This document shows, one piece after another, positions 43,238-51,569 of a DNA stretch of 64,000 nucleotides. The stretch is from Holophagales bacterium (lineage in GTDB: Bacteria; Acidobacteriota; Thermoanaerobaculia; Multivoradales; Multivoraceae). Below the pieces are notes generated by a model that did no database searches, was not told where the DNA came from, and saw nothing but the letters and a program-made list of their open reading frames with translations. Numbering within the stretch: the stretch's first letter is position 1; every line of letters begins with the position of its first letter. The position numbers and the translations under genes were made by a program. Where the stretch lies: assembly GCA_009836625.1 (NCBI GenBank), contig VXVC01000005.1, positions 87,345 through 151,344 of the forward strand, given 5' to 3'.

Positions 43238-44195
43238 CTTCCCGCCGTAGCTCTCCCAGGTCCTCCAGCCACCGCAAATGGGCGATCGCTTCACCGGTCG
43301 CGAACCAGCGCTGCATGATCGGGAAGTCTTCCCAGGACCTGGCGCGGATGTCCCAGGTCATTTCACTGGCGGTCTGGTAGGCGTTGCGGCTGCCGTTCGC
43401 GCGCAGGATGTCGAGAACCTCCTGGCCGCGGACCTCATGGTGCTCGCGAAGTTCCCGGCAGCGCCCCTTGAAGTCGCGGATCAGGCTGCGGTGCCCGGGC
43501 AGGCAGAGGTCGACGTCGAGCGCCTCGACCTTGGCGACGCTCTCCAGATAGAGGCCCAACGGATCATGGTCGTCGGCCCAGGCCTGGATGTTGGGCGTGA
43601 TGTCGCCCAGGATGTGGTCGCCGGCGATGAAGAGTCGCCTGGCCCGGTCGTAGAGCGAGATGTGGCCGAACGTGTGGCCCGGCGTGTCGACGACTTCGAG
43701 GCGGTAGCCGGCGATCTCGACCACGTCGCCTTCGTGCAGCGGCGCGTACTCGATCATCTGGCCGCTAAAGCGCGCGCCGGGGTGGCGTTTGAACGACTCG
43801 GCCAACTCCTCCGGCGGGAAGCCGCTGCGCCTGAGGTAGACGCCCATCGGGCTGTTCTCGGACCAGCCGCCGTGGGCCCGGCCCATCGCCGCGGCGTCGA
43901 TGGCGCCCATCGAAGCGGTGCGCCCAGGCCGCAGCAGTTCCGGGATCAGGCCGTGGTGGTCGGCGTGGAGGTGGGTCGCCAGGAAGTCGGTCTTTTCGAG
44001 GTCGACGCCGATCTCGTCGAGCCCTGCGGTCAGGACCTCGCGGCACTCGGGCCGGTTCATGCCCGTGTCGATCACGAGGAAGCGGTCGTCCTCGACGAGG
44101 ACGTAGCTGTTCACTTCCTTGAGCGGATTCCGCGGCAACGGCACGACGACCCGGTAAAGCGAGTCGAGGATCTTCTCGGCGACTGGTTCCGGCAT
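43206..44195 (-). CDS. Metallo-beta-lactamase-fold hydrolase
   Basis: The 329 aa protein has the MBL zinc motif HLHADHHG (His75, His77, Asp79, His80), preceded by VIDTGMN and followed by TPGHTFGHISLY and a final GHRSL. The C-terminal helical segment (HHEVRGQEVLDILRANG) resembles the LACTB2-type winged-helix domain. It could be a thioesterase, RNase or lactonase; its position divergent from an acyl-CoA ligase suggests a lipid or CoA-thioester role. I choose ATG 44195 rather than TTG 44213. The divergent start of the ligase is 58 bases away. Confidence 0.82.
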   Translation of the reverse strand: MPEPVAEKILDSLYRVVVPLPRNPLKEVNSYVLVEDDRFLVIDTGMNRPECREVLTAGLDEIGVDLEKTDFLATHLHADHHGLIPELLRPGRTASMGAIDAAAMGRAHGGWSENSPMGVYLRRSGFPPEELAESFKRHPGARFSGQMIEYAPLHEGDVVEIAGYRLEVVDTPGHTFGHISLYDRARRLFIAGDHILGDITPNIQAWADDHDPLGLYLESVAKVEALDVDLCLPGHRSLIRDFKGRCRELREHHEVRGQEVLDILRANGSRNAYQTASEMTWDIRARSWEDFPIMQRWFATGEAIAHLRWLEDLGELRREDAGERILYSA

Positions 44196-44252
44196 GGGCG
44201 CGAAGGGTAGCAAGGGGCTACGATTCCCAATCCGGATGAGAGGAGAACCGAG

Positions 44253-45854
44253 ATGCCGCTGACCGAGAGCTACGTTCCCGCCGACACGAGTTCACCCGTC
44301 CTTGAGACGACGGTCGGCGGCATTCTGCGCGACGCCGCGGCCAAGGCTCCGGACACGGTAGCGCTGATCGAGGGCGTGCCGGGCAAGCGGCGAACCTGGA
44401 CCTACGCGGAACTCCTGGTCGACGCGGAGCGCGTGGCGCGGGCCCTGGCCGCCCGCTTCAAGAAGGGCGACCGGGTCGCCGTCTGGGCGCCGAACATCCC
44501 CGAGTGGGTGCTGCTCGAGTACGGCGCGGGGCTGGCCGGCGTGGTCCTGGTGACGGTCAACCCGGCCTACCAGCCGAAGGAACTGGAGTACGTGCTGCGC
44601 CAGTCCCGGTCGTCCGGCATCTTCTACCTGCGCTCGTTCCGCGGCAACCCGATGGAGGAGTCGCTGAAGCAGGTGGCCGACGGACTGCCGGCACTCAGGG
44701 AGATCATCCCGTTCGACGAGTTCGAGGAGTTCGTCGCCTCGGCGCCGGACGACGTCGAGCTTCCCGAGGTGAGTCCGGACGACCCGGTCCAGATCCAGTA
44801 CACGTCAGGGACCACGGGCTTCCCCAAGGGCGCCTATCTTCACCACCGCGGGATCACGAACAACGCCCGTTTCGTCGCTGAGCGTCTGGGTGTCACGCCT
44901 GGCGACGCCTACGTCAACCCGATGCCCCTGTTCCACACGGGCGGCTGCGTGCTGGGCGTCCTCGGTCCCTGCCAGCAGCAGGCGACCCTGGTCAACCTGG
45001 TCATGTTCGAGCCCGGGCTCATGCTGGCGCTGGTCGAAGAGCTCCGCGCCACACACCTGCTCGGCGTGCCGACGATGCTGATCGCGGTGATGGAGCATCC
45101 GGACTTCTCCAGCCGCGACCTGTCGTCCGTCCACACCGTCTGCTCGGGCGGGGCGACGGTGCCGGCGGACCTGGTGCGCCGGATCGAGAAGACGCTCGGG
45201 GTGCAATTCTCGATCATCTACGGGCAGACCGAGGCGTCGCCCGGCGTCACGCTGATGAAGCCGGACGACAGCGAGGAGGACAAGGCGAACACGCTCGGTC
45301 CGGTGCTGCCGCAGACCGAGATGAAGGTGATCGACCCCGCGACCGGCGCCACGTTGCCGATCGGCGAACAGGGCGAACTCTGCTGCCGCGGCTACCTGGT
45401 CATGCTCGGGTTCTTCGAGATGCCGGACAAGACCGCCGAGACGATCGACGAAGACGGCTGGCTGCACACCGGCGACCTGGTGACGATGGACGACCGCGGT
45501 TACACCACGATCACCGGCCGGCTGAAGGACATGATCATCCGAGGGGGCGAGAACATCTACCCGCGCGAGATCGAGGAGCTGCTGTTCGAGCACCCGCAGG
45601 TCGCGGACGTCGCGGTCGTCGGCCTGCCGGACGAGCGCTGGGGCGAGATCGTCGGCGCCTTCGTCCGCGACGCGGACCCGTCGAACCCGGTCTCGGACGC
45701 GGAACTCCACACGTACTGTCGCGAGAACCTGTCTCCGCAGAAGACCCCCAAGGTCTGGTACCGGGTCGACGAATTCCCGCTCACGCCCTCCGGCAAGATC
45801 CAGAAGTTCGTGCTGGTGGAGGAGTGGCGGAAGGGGGCCTACAGCGCGGCCTGA
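44253..45854 (+). CDS. AMP-forming acyl-CoA synthetase
   Basis: The 533 aa enzyme activates a carboxylic acid with ATP and CoA. The AMP-binding P-loop motif is YTSGTTGFPKG at about 183-193, then IYGQTEASPG, and the C-terminal GWLHTGDLVTMDDRGY and GRLKDMIIRGGENIYPREIEELL with the hinge and catalytic-lysine region (PLTPSGKIQKF). These are characteristic of medium/long-chain fatty acyl-CoA ligases. A good ribosome site (AGAGGAGAA) precedes the ATG. It begins the fatty-acid or branched-chain catabolic gene set, with carboxylase and hydratase downstream. Confidence 0.88.
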   Translation: MPLTESYVPADTSSPVLETTVGGILRDAAAKAPDTVALIEGVPGKRRTWTYAELLVDAERVARALAARFKKGDRVAVWAPNIPEWVLLEYGAGLAGVVLVTVNPAYQPKELEYVLRQSRSSGIFYLRSFRGNPMEESLKQVADGLPALREIIPFDEFEEFVASAPDDVELPEVSPDDPVQIQYTSGTTGFPKGAYLHHRGITNNARFVAERLGVTPGDAYVNPMPLFHTGGCVLGVLGPCQQQATLVNLVMFEPGLMLALVEELRATHLLGVPTMLIAVMEHPDFSSRDLSSVHTVCSGGATVPADLVRRIEKTLGVQFSIIYGQTEASPGVTLMKPDDSEEDKANTLGPVLPQTEMKVIDPATGATLPIGEQGELCCRGYLVMLGFFEMPDKTAETIDEDGWLHTGDLVTMDDRGYTTITGRLKDMIIRGGENIYPREIEELLFEHPQVADVAVVGLPDERWGEIVGAFVRDADPSNPVSDAELHTYCRENLSPQKTPKVWYRVDEFPLTPSGKIQKFVLVEEWRKGAYSAA

Positions 45855-45887
45855 GATCTGACATGATCGCCGCTCTTCACGCAGACT

Positions 45888-45913
45888 TCCCGTCGCCGCT
45901 GGGCTGCTAGCGG
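45888..45913 (+). other. Stem-loop before the carboxylase gene
   Basis: GCCGCT-GGGCTGCT-AGCGGC forms a perfect six-base-pair stem with an eight-base loop just upstream of the carboxylase ATG at 45923. It could attenuate read-through from the ligase gene or shape the ribosome region. There is no U-tract, and the gap shows no clear Shine-Dalgarno sequence. Confidence 0.35.
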
Positions 45914-45922
45914 CGGTTTCGC

Positions 45923-47554
45923 ATGCAGGCTCTCAGATCCAACGTCGACGTTCGCTCGGAGCAGTTCAGGAAGAACCGAGCCGACATCCTGGAACAGCTG
46001 GACCAGGTGAACGACCTGCTCGAGCAGGTGGCCGGCGGAGGCGGGCCGGAGGCGATGAACCGCCTGCGGAGCCGCGGCAGGCTGCCGGTGCGCGAACGAG
46101 TGGCGAATGCCCTCGACCGGGATAGCCCGTTCCTCGAGATCTCACCGCTCGCGGCCTGGAACTCCTACTACACGGTCGGCTCCGGGTTCGTGCTCGGTGT
46201 CGGCGTCATCTCGGGGACGGAGTGCGTGATCCTCGGTCACGACCCTTCTGTGCGGGCCGGCGCCTTCAACGAGTTCAACTCGAAGAAACTGATGCGCGGC
46301 CTGGAGATCGCGCGGATCAACCGGTTGCCCTACGTCCAGTTCGTGGAGTCCGCGGGCGCCGACCTGCGCGGCAACACGGGCGACGATCCGGACGCGCAGA
46401 CGAAGCGCGCGCTCGGGCACTTCGCCGAGTCCGGCCGCCTCTTCTACGAGATCTCCGAACTCTCGAAGATGCGCATTCCGACCGTGTCGATCGTCTTCGG
46501 CGCCTCGACGGCGGGCGGCGCCTATCAGCCGGGAATGAGCGACTACAACATCTTCGTGAAGAACCAGGCGATGGTCTCGCTCGGCGGCCCGCCGCTGGTC
46601 AAGATGGCGACTGGCGAAGACGCCGAGCCGGAGAGCGTCGGCGGCGCGGACATGCACTGCCGCGTCTCGGGCCTCGGCGACTACCTGGCGCAGGACGAGA
46701 TGGACGGCATCCGCCTCTGCCGCGACGTCATCGCCCACCTGAACTGGCGCAAGGAAGGTCCCGGTCCGAGCCTGCCCGCCGACGATCCGGTGCTCGATCC
46801 GGAGGAACTGCTCGGCCTCGTCTCGCGGGACCTGCGCTCGCCGCTCGACATCCGGGAGGTCATCGGCCGGATCGTCGACGGCTCGCGCTTCGAGGAGTTC
46901 AAGCCACTCTACGGGCCGACGATCGTCTGCGGCTGGTCCTCGATCCACGGCTATCCGGTCGGCATCCTGGGCAACAACGGCGCGCTTTTCTCGGAGTCGG
47001 CGGAGAAGGCGACCCAGTTCATCCAGCTCTGCAATCAGATCGACGTTCCTCTGCTGTTCCTGCACAACATCACCGGCTACATCGTCGGCACGGACTACGA
47101 GCAGGGTGGCATCACGAAGAACGGCTCGAAGATGATCAACGCGGTCTCGAACTCGACCGTGCCCCACCTGTCCGTGATTGTCGGCGCGTCGTACGGGGCT
47201 GGCAACTACGGCATGAGCGGCCGCGCCTACGGCACCCGCTTCACGTACATCTGGCCGACAGCGAAGATCGCGGTCATGGGCCCGGAACAGATGGCCGGTG
47301 TGATGACGATCGTGACCCGGGCGGCCGCGAAACGGCGCGGCATCCCCTTCGACGAGGAGGCGGACAGGAAACGGGCCGCCGGCGTCATCCACTGGGCAGA
47401 GAAGCGCTCGCTGGGGCTCTATGCGACCTCCCGCGTGTCCGACGACGGGATGATCGACCCGCGCGACACCCGCACCGTGCTCGGTCTGTCGCTGTCGGCC
47501 TGCCACAGCCGGGCCGTCGAGGGGGCGAAGGGCTATGCCGTCTTCAGGATGTAA
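45923..47554 (+). CDS. Acyl-CoA carboxylase beta subunit (carboxyltransferase)
   Basis: The 543 aa protein is the carboxyltransferase of a biotin-dependent acyl-CoA carboxylase. It has the characteristic crotonase-fold stretches GAFNEFNSKKLMRGLEIA, FVESAGADLR, FGASTAGGAYQPGMSDYN and the acyl-CoA region IVGASYGAGNYGMSGRAY. It resembles methylcrotonyl-CoA or propionyl-CoA type subunits (about 510-550 aa). It is followed 7 bases later by the alpha subunit gene, and with enoyl-CoA hydratase resembles a Liu-type (leucine/isovalerate) gene set. The precise acyl-CoA substrate remains uncertain. Confidence 0.9.
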   Translation: MQALRSNVDVRSEQFRKNRADILEQLDQVNDLLEQVAGGGGPEAMNRLRSRGRLPVRERVANALDRDSPFLEISPLAAWNSYYTVGSGFVLGVGVISGTECVILGHDPSVRAGAFNEFNSKKLMRGLEIARINRLPYVQFVESAGADLRGNTGDDPDAQTKRALGHFAESGRLFYEISELSKMRIPTVSIVFGASTAGGAYQPGMSDYNIFVKNQAMVSLGGPPLVKMATGEDAEPESVGGADMHCRVSGLGDYLAQDEMDGIRLCRDVIAHLNWRKEGPGPSLPADDPVLDPEELLGLVSRDLRSPLDIREVIGRIVDGSRFEEFKPLYGPTIVCGWSSIHGYPVGILGNNGALFSESAEKATQFIQLCNQIDVPLLFLHNITGYIVGTDYEQGGITKNGSKMINAVSNSTVPHLSVIVGASYGAGNYGMSGRAYGTRFTYIWPTAKIAVMGPEQMAGVMTIVTRAAAKRRGIPFDEEADRKRAAGVIHWAEKRSLGLYATSRVSDDGMIDPRDTRTVLGLSLSACHSRAVEGAKGYAVFRM

Positions 47555-47561
47555 CGGCGGC

Positions 47562-49565
47562 GTGATCACCCGGCTCCTGGTCGCCAACCGCGGTGAAATC
47601 GCGCGGAGGATCTTCCGCTCGGCGCGCGACATGGGCATCGCGACGGTCGCGGTCCACGCCGACGGCGACGCCGACGCGCCCTTCGTGGTCGAGGCCGATG
47701 AAGCGATCGCGCTTGACGGGCGGTCGTCGGCGGAGACCTACCTGGACATCGGCAAGGTGCTCGCCGCAGCCGAGCGCACCGGCGCCGACGCGATTCACCC
47801 CGGCTACGGCTTCCTGTCCGAGAACGCGGACTTCGCCCGGGCCGTGACCGAGGCCGGTCTGATATGGGTCGGCCCGTCGCCCGAGGCGATCGGCGCGATG
47901 GGCGACAAGCTCTCGGCCAAGGAGTTGATGCGCGAAGCCGGCGTGCCAACGCTTCAGGCCGTCGAACTCGACGACGACTCGGACCTGGCCGCGGCGGCGG
48001 CTGAAGTGGGCTTCCCGGTTCTGGTCAAGGCGGCGTCGGGCGGCGGCGGCCGCGGCATGAGGGTGGTGGAGTCGGAAGCCGAGCTGGCCGACGCCGTCGA
48101 GGGCGCGCGCCGCGAGGCGGAGGCCGCGTTCGGCGACGGCACCGTGTTTCTCGAACGCTGGCTGGCCTCGTCACGCCACGTCGAGATCCAGATCCTGGGT
48201 GACCTGCACGGCAACCTCGTCCACTGCTTCGAGCGGGAGTGCTCGATCCAGCGTCGCCACCAGAAGATCATCGAGGAGGCGCCGTCCCCGGTGGTGAGCG
48301 AGGACCTGCGGGCGCGCATGGGTGCCGCCGCGGTGGCCGCCGGACAGGCGATCGGCTACAGCTCGGCAGGCACGGTGGAGTTCCTGGTCGAGCAGCCGGC
48401 GGACGGCTCCGCGCCGACCGACTTCCGGTTCCTGGAGGTGAACACCCGCCTGCAGGTCGAACATCCGGTCACCGAGGAGATCACCGGACTCGACCTGGTC
48501 CGCGAGCAGTTGCGGATCGCTCAGGGGGAGCCTCTCGGTTTCGGCCAGGACGACCTGGCGATCGACGGCCACGCGATCGAAGCGCGGCTCTACGCCGAGG
48601 ATCCGGCGAACGACTTCCTGCCCCAGACCGGACGGATCGAGCGCTGGCAGCCGGCGTCCGGAACGAACGCGCGCTTTGACTCGGGCATAGAAAGCGGCAG
48701 CGATGTCGGCATCGAGTTCGATCCGATGCTGGCCAAGGTCATCGTCGGCGCGCCGAACCGGCGCGAGGCGGCGCTCCGGCTCGCCCGTGTGCTCGAGACG
48801 ACGCGGGTGCAGGGCATCCGGACGAACCGCGACTTCCTCGTCGCGACGCTGCGGTCGCCCGAGTTCCTGGCCGGCGATACGACGACCGACTTCATCGATC
48901 GCGTGGCGCCGGAACCCGTGCACCTGCCGTCCGTCGGCGAGGTGGTCGCCGCTGGAATCTGCGCGGCGATGGCCGCCCAGCACGATCGCAGGCAGGCGGC
49001 ACGCATCCATCCGACGATCACGAGCGGCTGGCGTAACACGGTCATGCCCTACGAGCGGACCGACTTCGAGACCGGCGTCGGCGACGCGCTGCGCATCGAG
49101 TACCGGATCCAGCGCGACGGCCGGTTCGATACTCGCGCCACGCCGGGAGACGGCGAGCCGAGCCAGCACGCGGTCGAGCTCCGGCGGCGCACCGGGGACG
49201 GTGTCGAGGTCGTCATCGACGGACGGAGACTGCGATCGACCGTCACTTCCCGTGGCGACCGCTGGCTCGTGCACGGCCCGGAGGGCGACGTCGAACTGCG
49301 GGAACTGCCCCGCTTCCCGGTCGCCGGCCTGGAGGCCGTCGCCGGCGGTCTGACGGCCCCGATGCCGGGCAAGGTGATCACGACCCACGCCGCGGTTGGG
49401 GATCGGGTCGAGTCGGGCCAACTCCTCCTGGTTCTGGAAGCGATGAAGATGGAGCACCGCGTGACGGCGCCGGCACCGGGCACGGTCTCGGAGTTTCGCG
49501 TCGCCGAGGGCGAGCAGGTCGGGAACGGCGAGCTGCTCGTCGTGATCGACGAGGACGCCGTGTAG
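47562..49565 (+). CDS. Acyl-CoA carboxylase alpha subunit (biotin carboxylase plus BCCP)
   Basis: The 667 aa protein has the N-terminal biotin carboxylase (LLVANRGEIARRIFRSARDMG), ATP-grasp motifs (SGGGGRGMRVV, EVNTRLQVEHPVTEE) and the C-terminal biotinyl carrier domain with LEAMKMEH, the biotinylated Lys being about residue 629. The linker (about 445-585) fits the BT domain of propionyl- or methylcrotonyl-CoA carboxylase alpha. The frame extends to 47535, but the GTG at 47562, eight bases after the beta-subunit stop, is the natural start. It assembles with the beta subunit. Confidence 0.92.
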   Translation: MITRLLVANRGEIARRIFRSARDMGIATVAVHADGDADAPFVVEADEAIALDGRSSAETYLDIGKVLAAAERTGADAIHPGYGFLSENADFARAVTEAGLIWVGPSPEAIGAMGDKLSAKELMREAGVPTLQAVELDDDSDLAAAAAEVGFPVLVKAASGGGGRGMRVVESEAELADAVEGARREAEAAFGDGTVFLERWLASSRHVEIQILGDLHGNLVHCFERECSIQRRHQKIIEEAPSPVVSEDLRARMGAAAVAAGQAIGYSSAGTVEFLVEQPADGSAPTDFRFLEVNTRLQVEHPVTEEITGLDLVREQLRIAQGEPLGFGQDDLAIDGHAIEARLYAEDPANDFLPQTGRIERWQPASGTNARFDSGIESGSDVGIEFDPMLAKVIVGAPNRREAALRLARVLETTRVQGIRTNRDFLVATLRSPEFLAGDTTTDFIDRVAPEPVHLPSVGEVVAAGICAAMAAQHDRRQAARIHPTITSGWRNTVMPYERTDFETGVGDALRIEYRIQRDGRFDTRATPGDGEPSQHAVELRRRTGDGVEVVIDGRRLRSTVTSRGDRWLVHGPEGDVELRELPRFPVAGLEAVAGGLTAPMPGKVITTHAAVGDRVESGQLLLVLEAMKMEHRVTAPAPGTVSEFRVAEGEQVGNGELLVVIDEDAV

Positions 49566-49596
49566 GTCGCGGGACGTTGACGCGAGGAGGATCCGC

Positions 49597-50400
49597 ATGT
49601 CGAACCAGCCTGGTACGGAGTGCACGCTCTACGAGGTCGAGAGCGGCGCCGCCTGGATCACGCTGAACCGTCCGGAACGGCGGAACGCGCTGTCGCCGAC
49701 GCTGGTCACGGAGGTCCATGACCACCTGGCCGCGGCGCAGGCCGATGACAACGTACGCTCGATCGTGATCACCGGCGCCGGCGAGGGCTTCTGCTCGGGC
49801 GCCGATCTCAAACGGCAGCCGGGCGAGAGCGAGCCGGACCGCATCGTGCCCTACCCGGACGTGCTGACCGCGATCTGGGAGGGCGAGAAGCCCGTGATCG
49901 CCGCGGTGAACGGCCACGCGTTCGCCGGCGGTCTGGGCATGGTCGCGGCCTCGGACCTCGTGATCACCGCCGAGGAGGCGATGTTCAGCTTCAGCGAGGT
50001 GCGGATCGGCGTCATCCCGGCGATCATCGCGGTCGTCTGCCTGCGCAAGCTGGGACCGCACCACGGCATGCGGCTGTTCCTGACCGGCGACCGGTTCAGC
50101 GGCCGCCAGGCGGTGGAGTACGGCCTTGCCCACAAGGCGGTGCCGCGCGACGAGCTGATGGCCACGGTCCAGGAGGAGATCGACGCGATCAACCTGGGCG
50201 GCCCGAACGCGGTCGTCGAGTGCAAGAAGCTGGTCCGGGCGGTCCCCGACATCTCGCTCGCAGAGGGGTTCGAACTGACCCAGGGCTGGAGCCGCCGCAT
50301 GTTCCAGAGCGAGGAGGCTGCCGAAGGCATGGCGGCCTTCCGCGAGAAGCGCAAGCCGAGCTGGGCGGCGGCTGTCGGGTCCGGCGGAGAGTCCTCGTGA
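49597..50400 (+). CDS. Enoyl-CoA hydratase/isomerase family protein
   Basis: The 267 aa crotonase-family enzyme shows ITLNRPERRNALSPTL, the oxyanion loops FCSGADLK and AVNGHAFAGGLGMVAASD, and FSFSEVRIGVIPA containing a candidate catalytic Glu. It should hydrate or isomerise an enoyl-CoA; beside the carboxylase pair it may be a LiuC-like methylglutaconyl-CoA hydratase. A good ribosome site (GAGGAGGA) lies at about 49583-49590. The stop overlaps the next GTG start (GTGA). Confidence 0.87.
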   Translation: MSNQPGTECTLYEVESGAAWITLNRPERRNALSPTLVTEVHDHLAAAQADDNVRSIVITGAGEGFCSGADLKRQPGESEPDRIVPYPDVLTAIWEGEKPVIAAVNGHAFAGGLGMVAASDLVITAEEAMFSFSEVRIGVIPAIIAVVCLRKLGPHHGMRLFLTGDRFSGRQAVEYGLAHKAVPRDELMATVQEEIDAINLGGPNAVVECKKLVRAVPDISLAEGFELTQGWSRRMFQSEEAAEGMAAFREKRKPSWAAAVGSGGESS

Positions 50401-51008
50401 CGATTCAGCTCTACCACTGTCAGGGCGCTCGCTCGCTGCGTGCCGTGTGGACGCTGGAGGAGATGGGCATCGACTACGACCTGCACGTCCTGCCGTTCCC
50501 GCCGCGGGTGTTCAAGAAGGACTACCTCGGCACCAACCTCCTCGGCACGGTTCCCTACATGATCGACGGCGACGTTCACATGACGGAGTCTTCGGGGATC
50601 GCGAAGTACCTGGTCGACCGCTACGGTCCGACGCCGCTCGCCGTCGACGTGGACGACCCGGAGTACGGTGCGTACCTCAACTGGCTGTTCTACAGCGACG
50701 CGACGCTGACCTTCCCGCAGACGCTGTTCCTGCGATACACGCGGCTCGAGCCCGAGGAGCGCCGGGTCCCGCAGGTCGCGGAGGACTACCGGAAGTGGTT
50801 CCTGGGCCGGTTGCGTCTGGTCGAGTCGGCGACCTCGGACGGCCGGGAATTCCTGTGCTGCGGCCGCTTCACGATCGCCGACATCTGCGTCGGCTACGGC
50901 CTGAAGCTCGCGGCCTCGCTAGGCATCGACGACTTCGGCGACAACGTCCGCCGCTACTGGACGGGCCTGCAGGAAGTCCCCTCGTACCAGCGGATCCGCG
51001 AGGTTTGA
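50397..51008 (+). CDS. Glutathione S-transferase family protein
   Basis: The 203 aa protein matches the GST superfamily: N-terminal thioredoxin-like LYHCQGARSLRAVWTLEEMG, with the proline-containing TVPYMIDGDVHMTESSGIAKYLVDRYG (cis-Pro and SNAIL/TRAIL-like Glu-Ser), and a C-terminal helical domain FTIADICVGYG. It starts at GTG 50397 overlapping the hydratase stop, so it belongs to the acyl-CoA gene set. It may detoxify or conjugate a reactive intermediate; the actual substrate is unknown. Confidence 0.87.
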   Translation: MTIQLYHCQGARSLRAVWTLEEMGIDYDLHVLPFPPRVFKKDYLGTNLLGTVPYMIDGDVHMTESSGIAKYLVDRYGPTPLAVDVDDPEYGAYLNWLFYSDATLTFPQTLFLRYTRLEPEERRVPQVAEDYRKWFLGRLRLVESATSDGREFLCCGRFTIADICVGYGLKLAASLGIDDFGDNVRRYWTGLQEVPSYQRIREV

Positions 51009-51019
51009 GGCTGCGCGGA

Positions 51020-51562
51020 GTGGTACGGCGTCGGTTGTACCCGCCCGGGGCGCGGCCGGATTGTCGGTGCGCCGGACTTCCGGCCGGCATCTGGATTCTG
51101 GGCCTCGGCCTGTTCGCCTGCGGCCCGACCCAGAACCTGCCGACGCCGGAGCAGCCGATCGCTTACGACCATCAGGTTCACATCGAGGCGGGGTTGGAGT
51201 GCGTTCGTTGCCATCGGGGCGCGGAGGAGGGGGTTCATGCGGGGATGCCGTCGGTGCAGTCCTGTGCGGGTTGTCATCGGCGGGAGATTCCGGATCACCC
51301 TGAAGTCCAGAAAGCGATGCTCGCGAACGAGAACCGGGAGCCGATCCTGTGGGCGAAGGTGAATGTCATTCCCGATTCGGCGATGGTGCACTTCAACCAT
51401 CGGGCGCATGCCCGGGCCGGTATCGAGTGCCTGACTTGCCACGGTGACGTGGCTTCGATGACGGTTGCCGAGCCGGTGCGCAATGTGGCCGACATGGGCT
51501 GGTGCGTCGAGTGCCACCGCGAGAACGAGGCCAGTGACGACTGTCTGGCTTGCCATCGGTGA
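51020..51562 (+). CDS. actA: Pentaheme cytochrome c subunit, ActA-like
   Basis: The 180 aa protein contains five CxxCH heme-binding motifs (CVRCH, CAGCH, CLTCH, CVECH, CLACH), the same number as ActA of alternative complex III. The N-terminal hydrophobic stretch (GIWILGLGLFACGP) has a Cys that could serve as a lipoprotein site, and probably anchors it on the periplasmic face. I choose GTG 51020; TTG 51005 or another near start is possible because the frame is open well upstream. Its stop is 7 bases before the molybdopterin-like gene. It should accept electrons from the Fe-S subunits. Confidence 0.83.
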   Translation: MVRRRLYPPGARPDCRCAGLPAGIWILGLGLFACGPTQNLPTPEQPIAYDHQVHIEAGLECVRCHRGAEEGVHAGMPSVQSCAGCHRREIPDHPEVQKAMLANENREPILWAKVNVIPDSAMVHFNHRAHARAGIECLTCHGDVASMTVAEPVRNVADMGWCVECHRENEASDDCLACHR

Positions 51563-51569
51563 GGACGGG

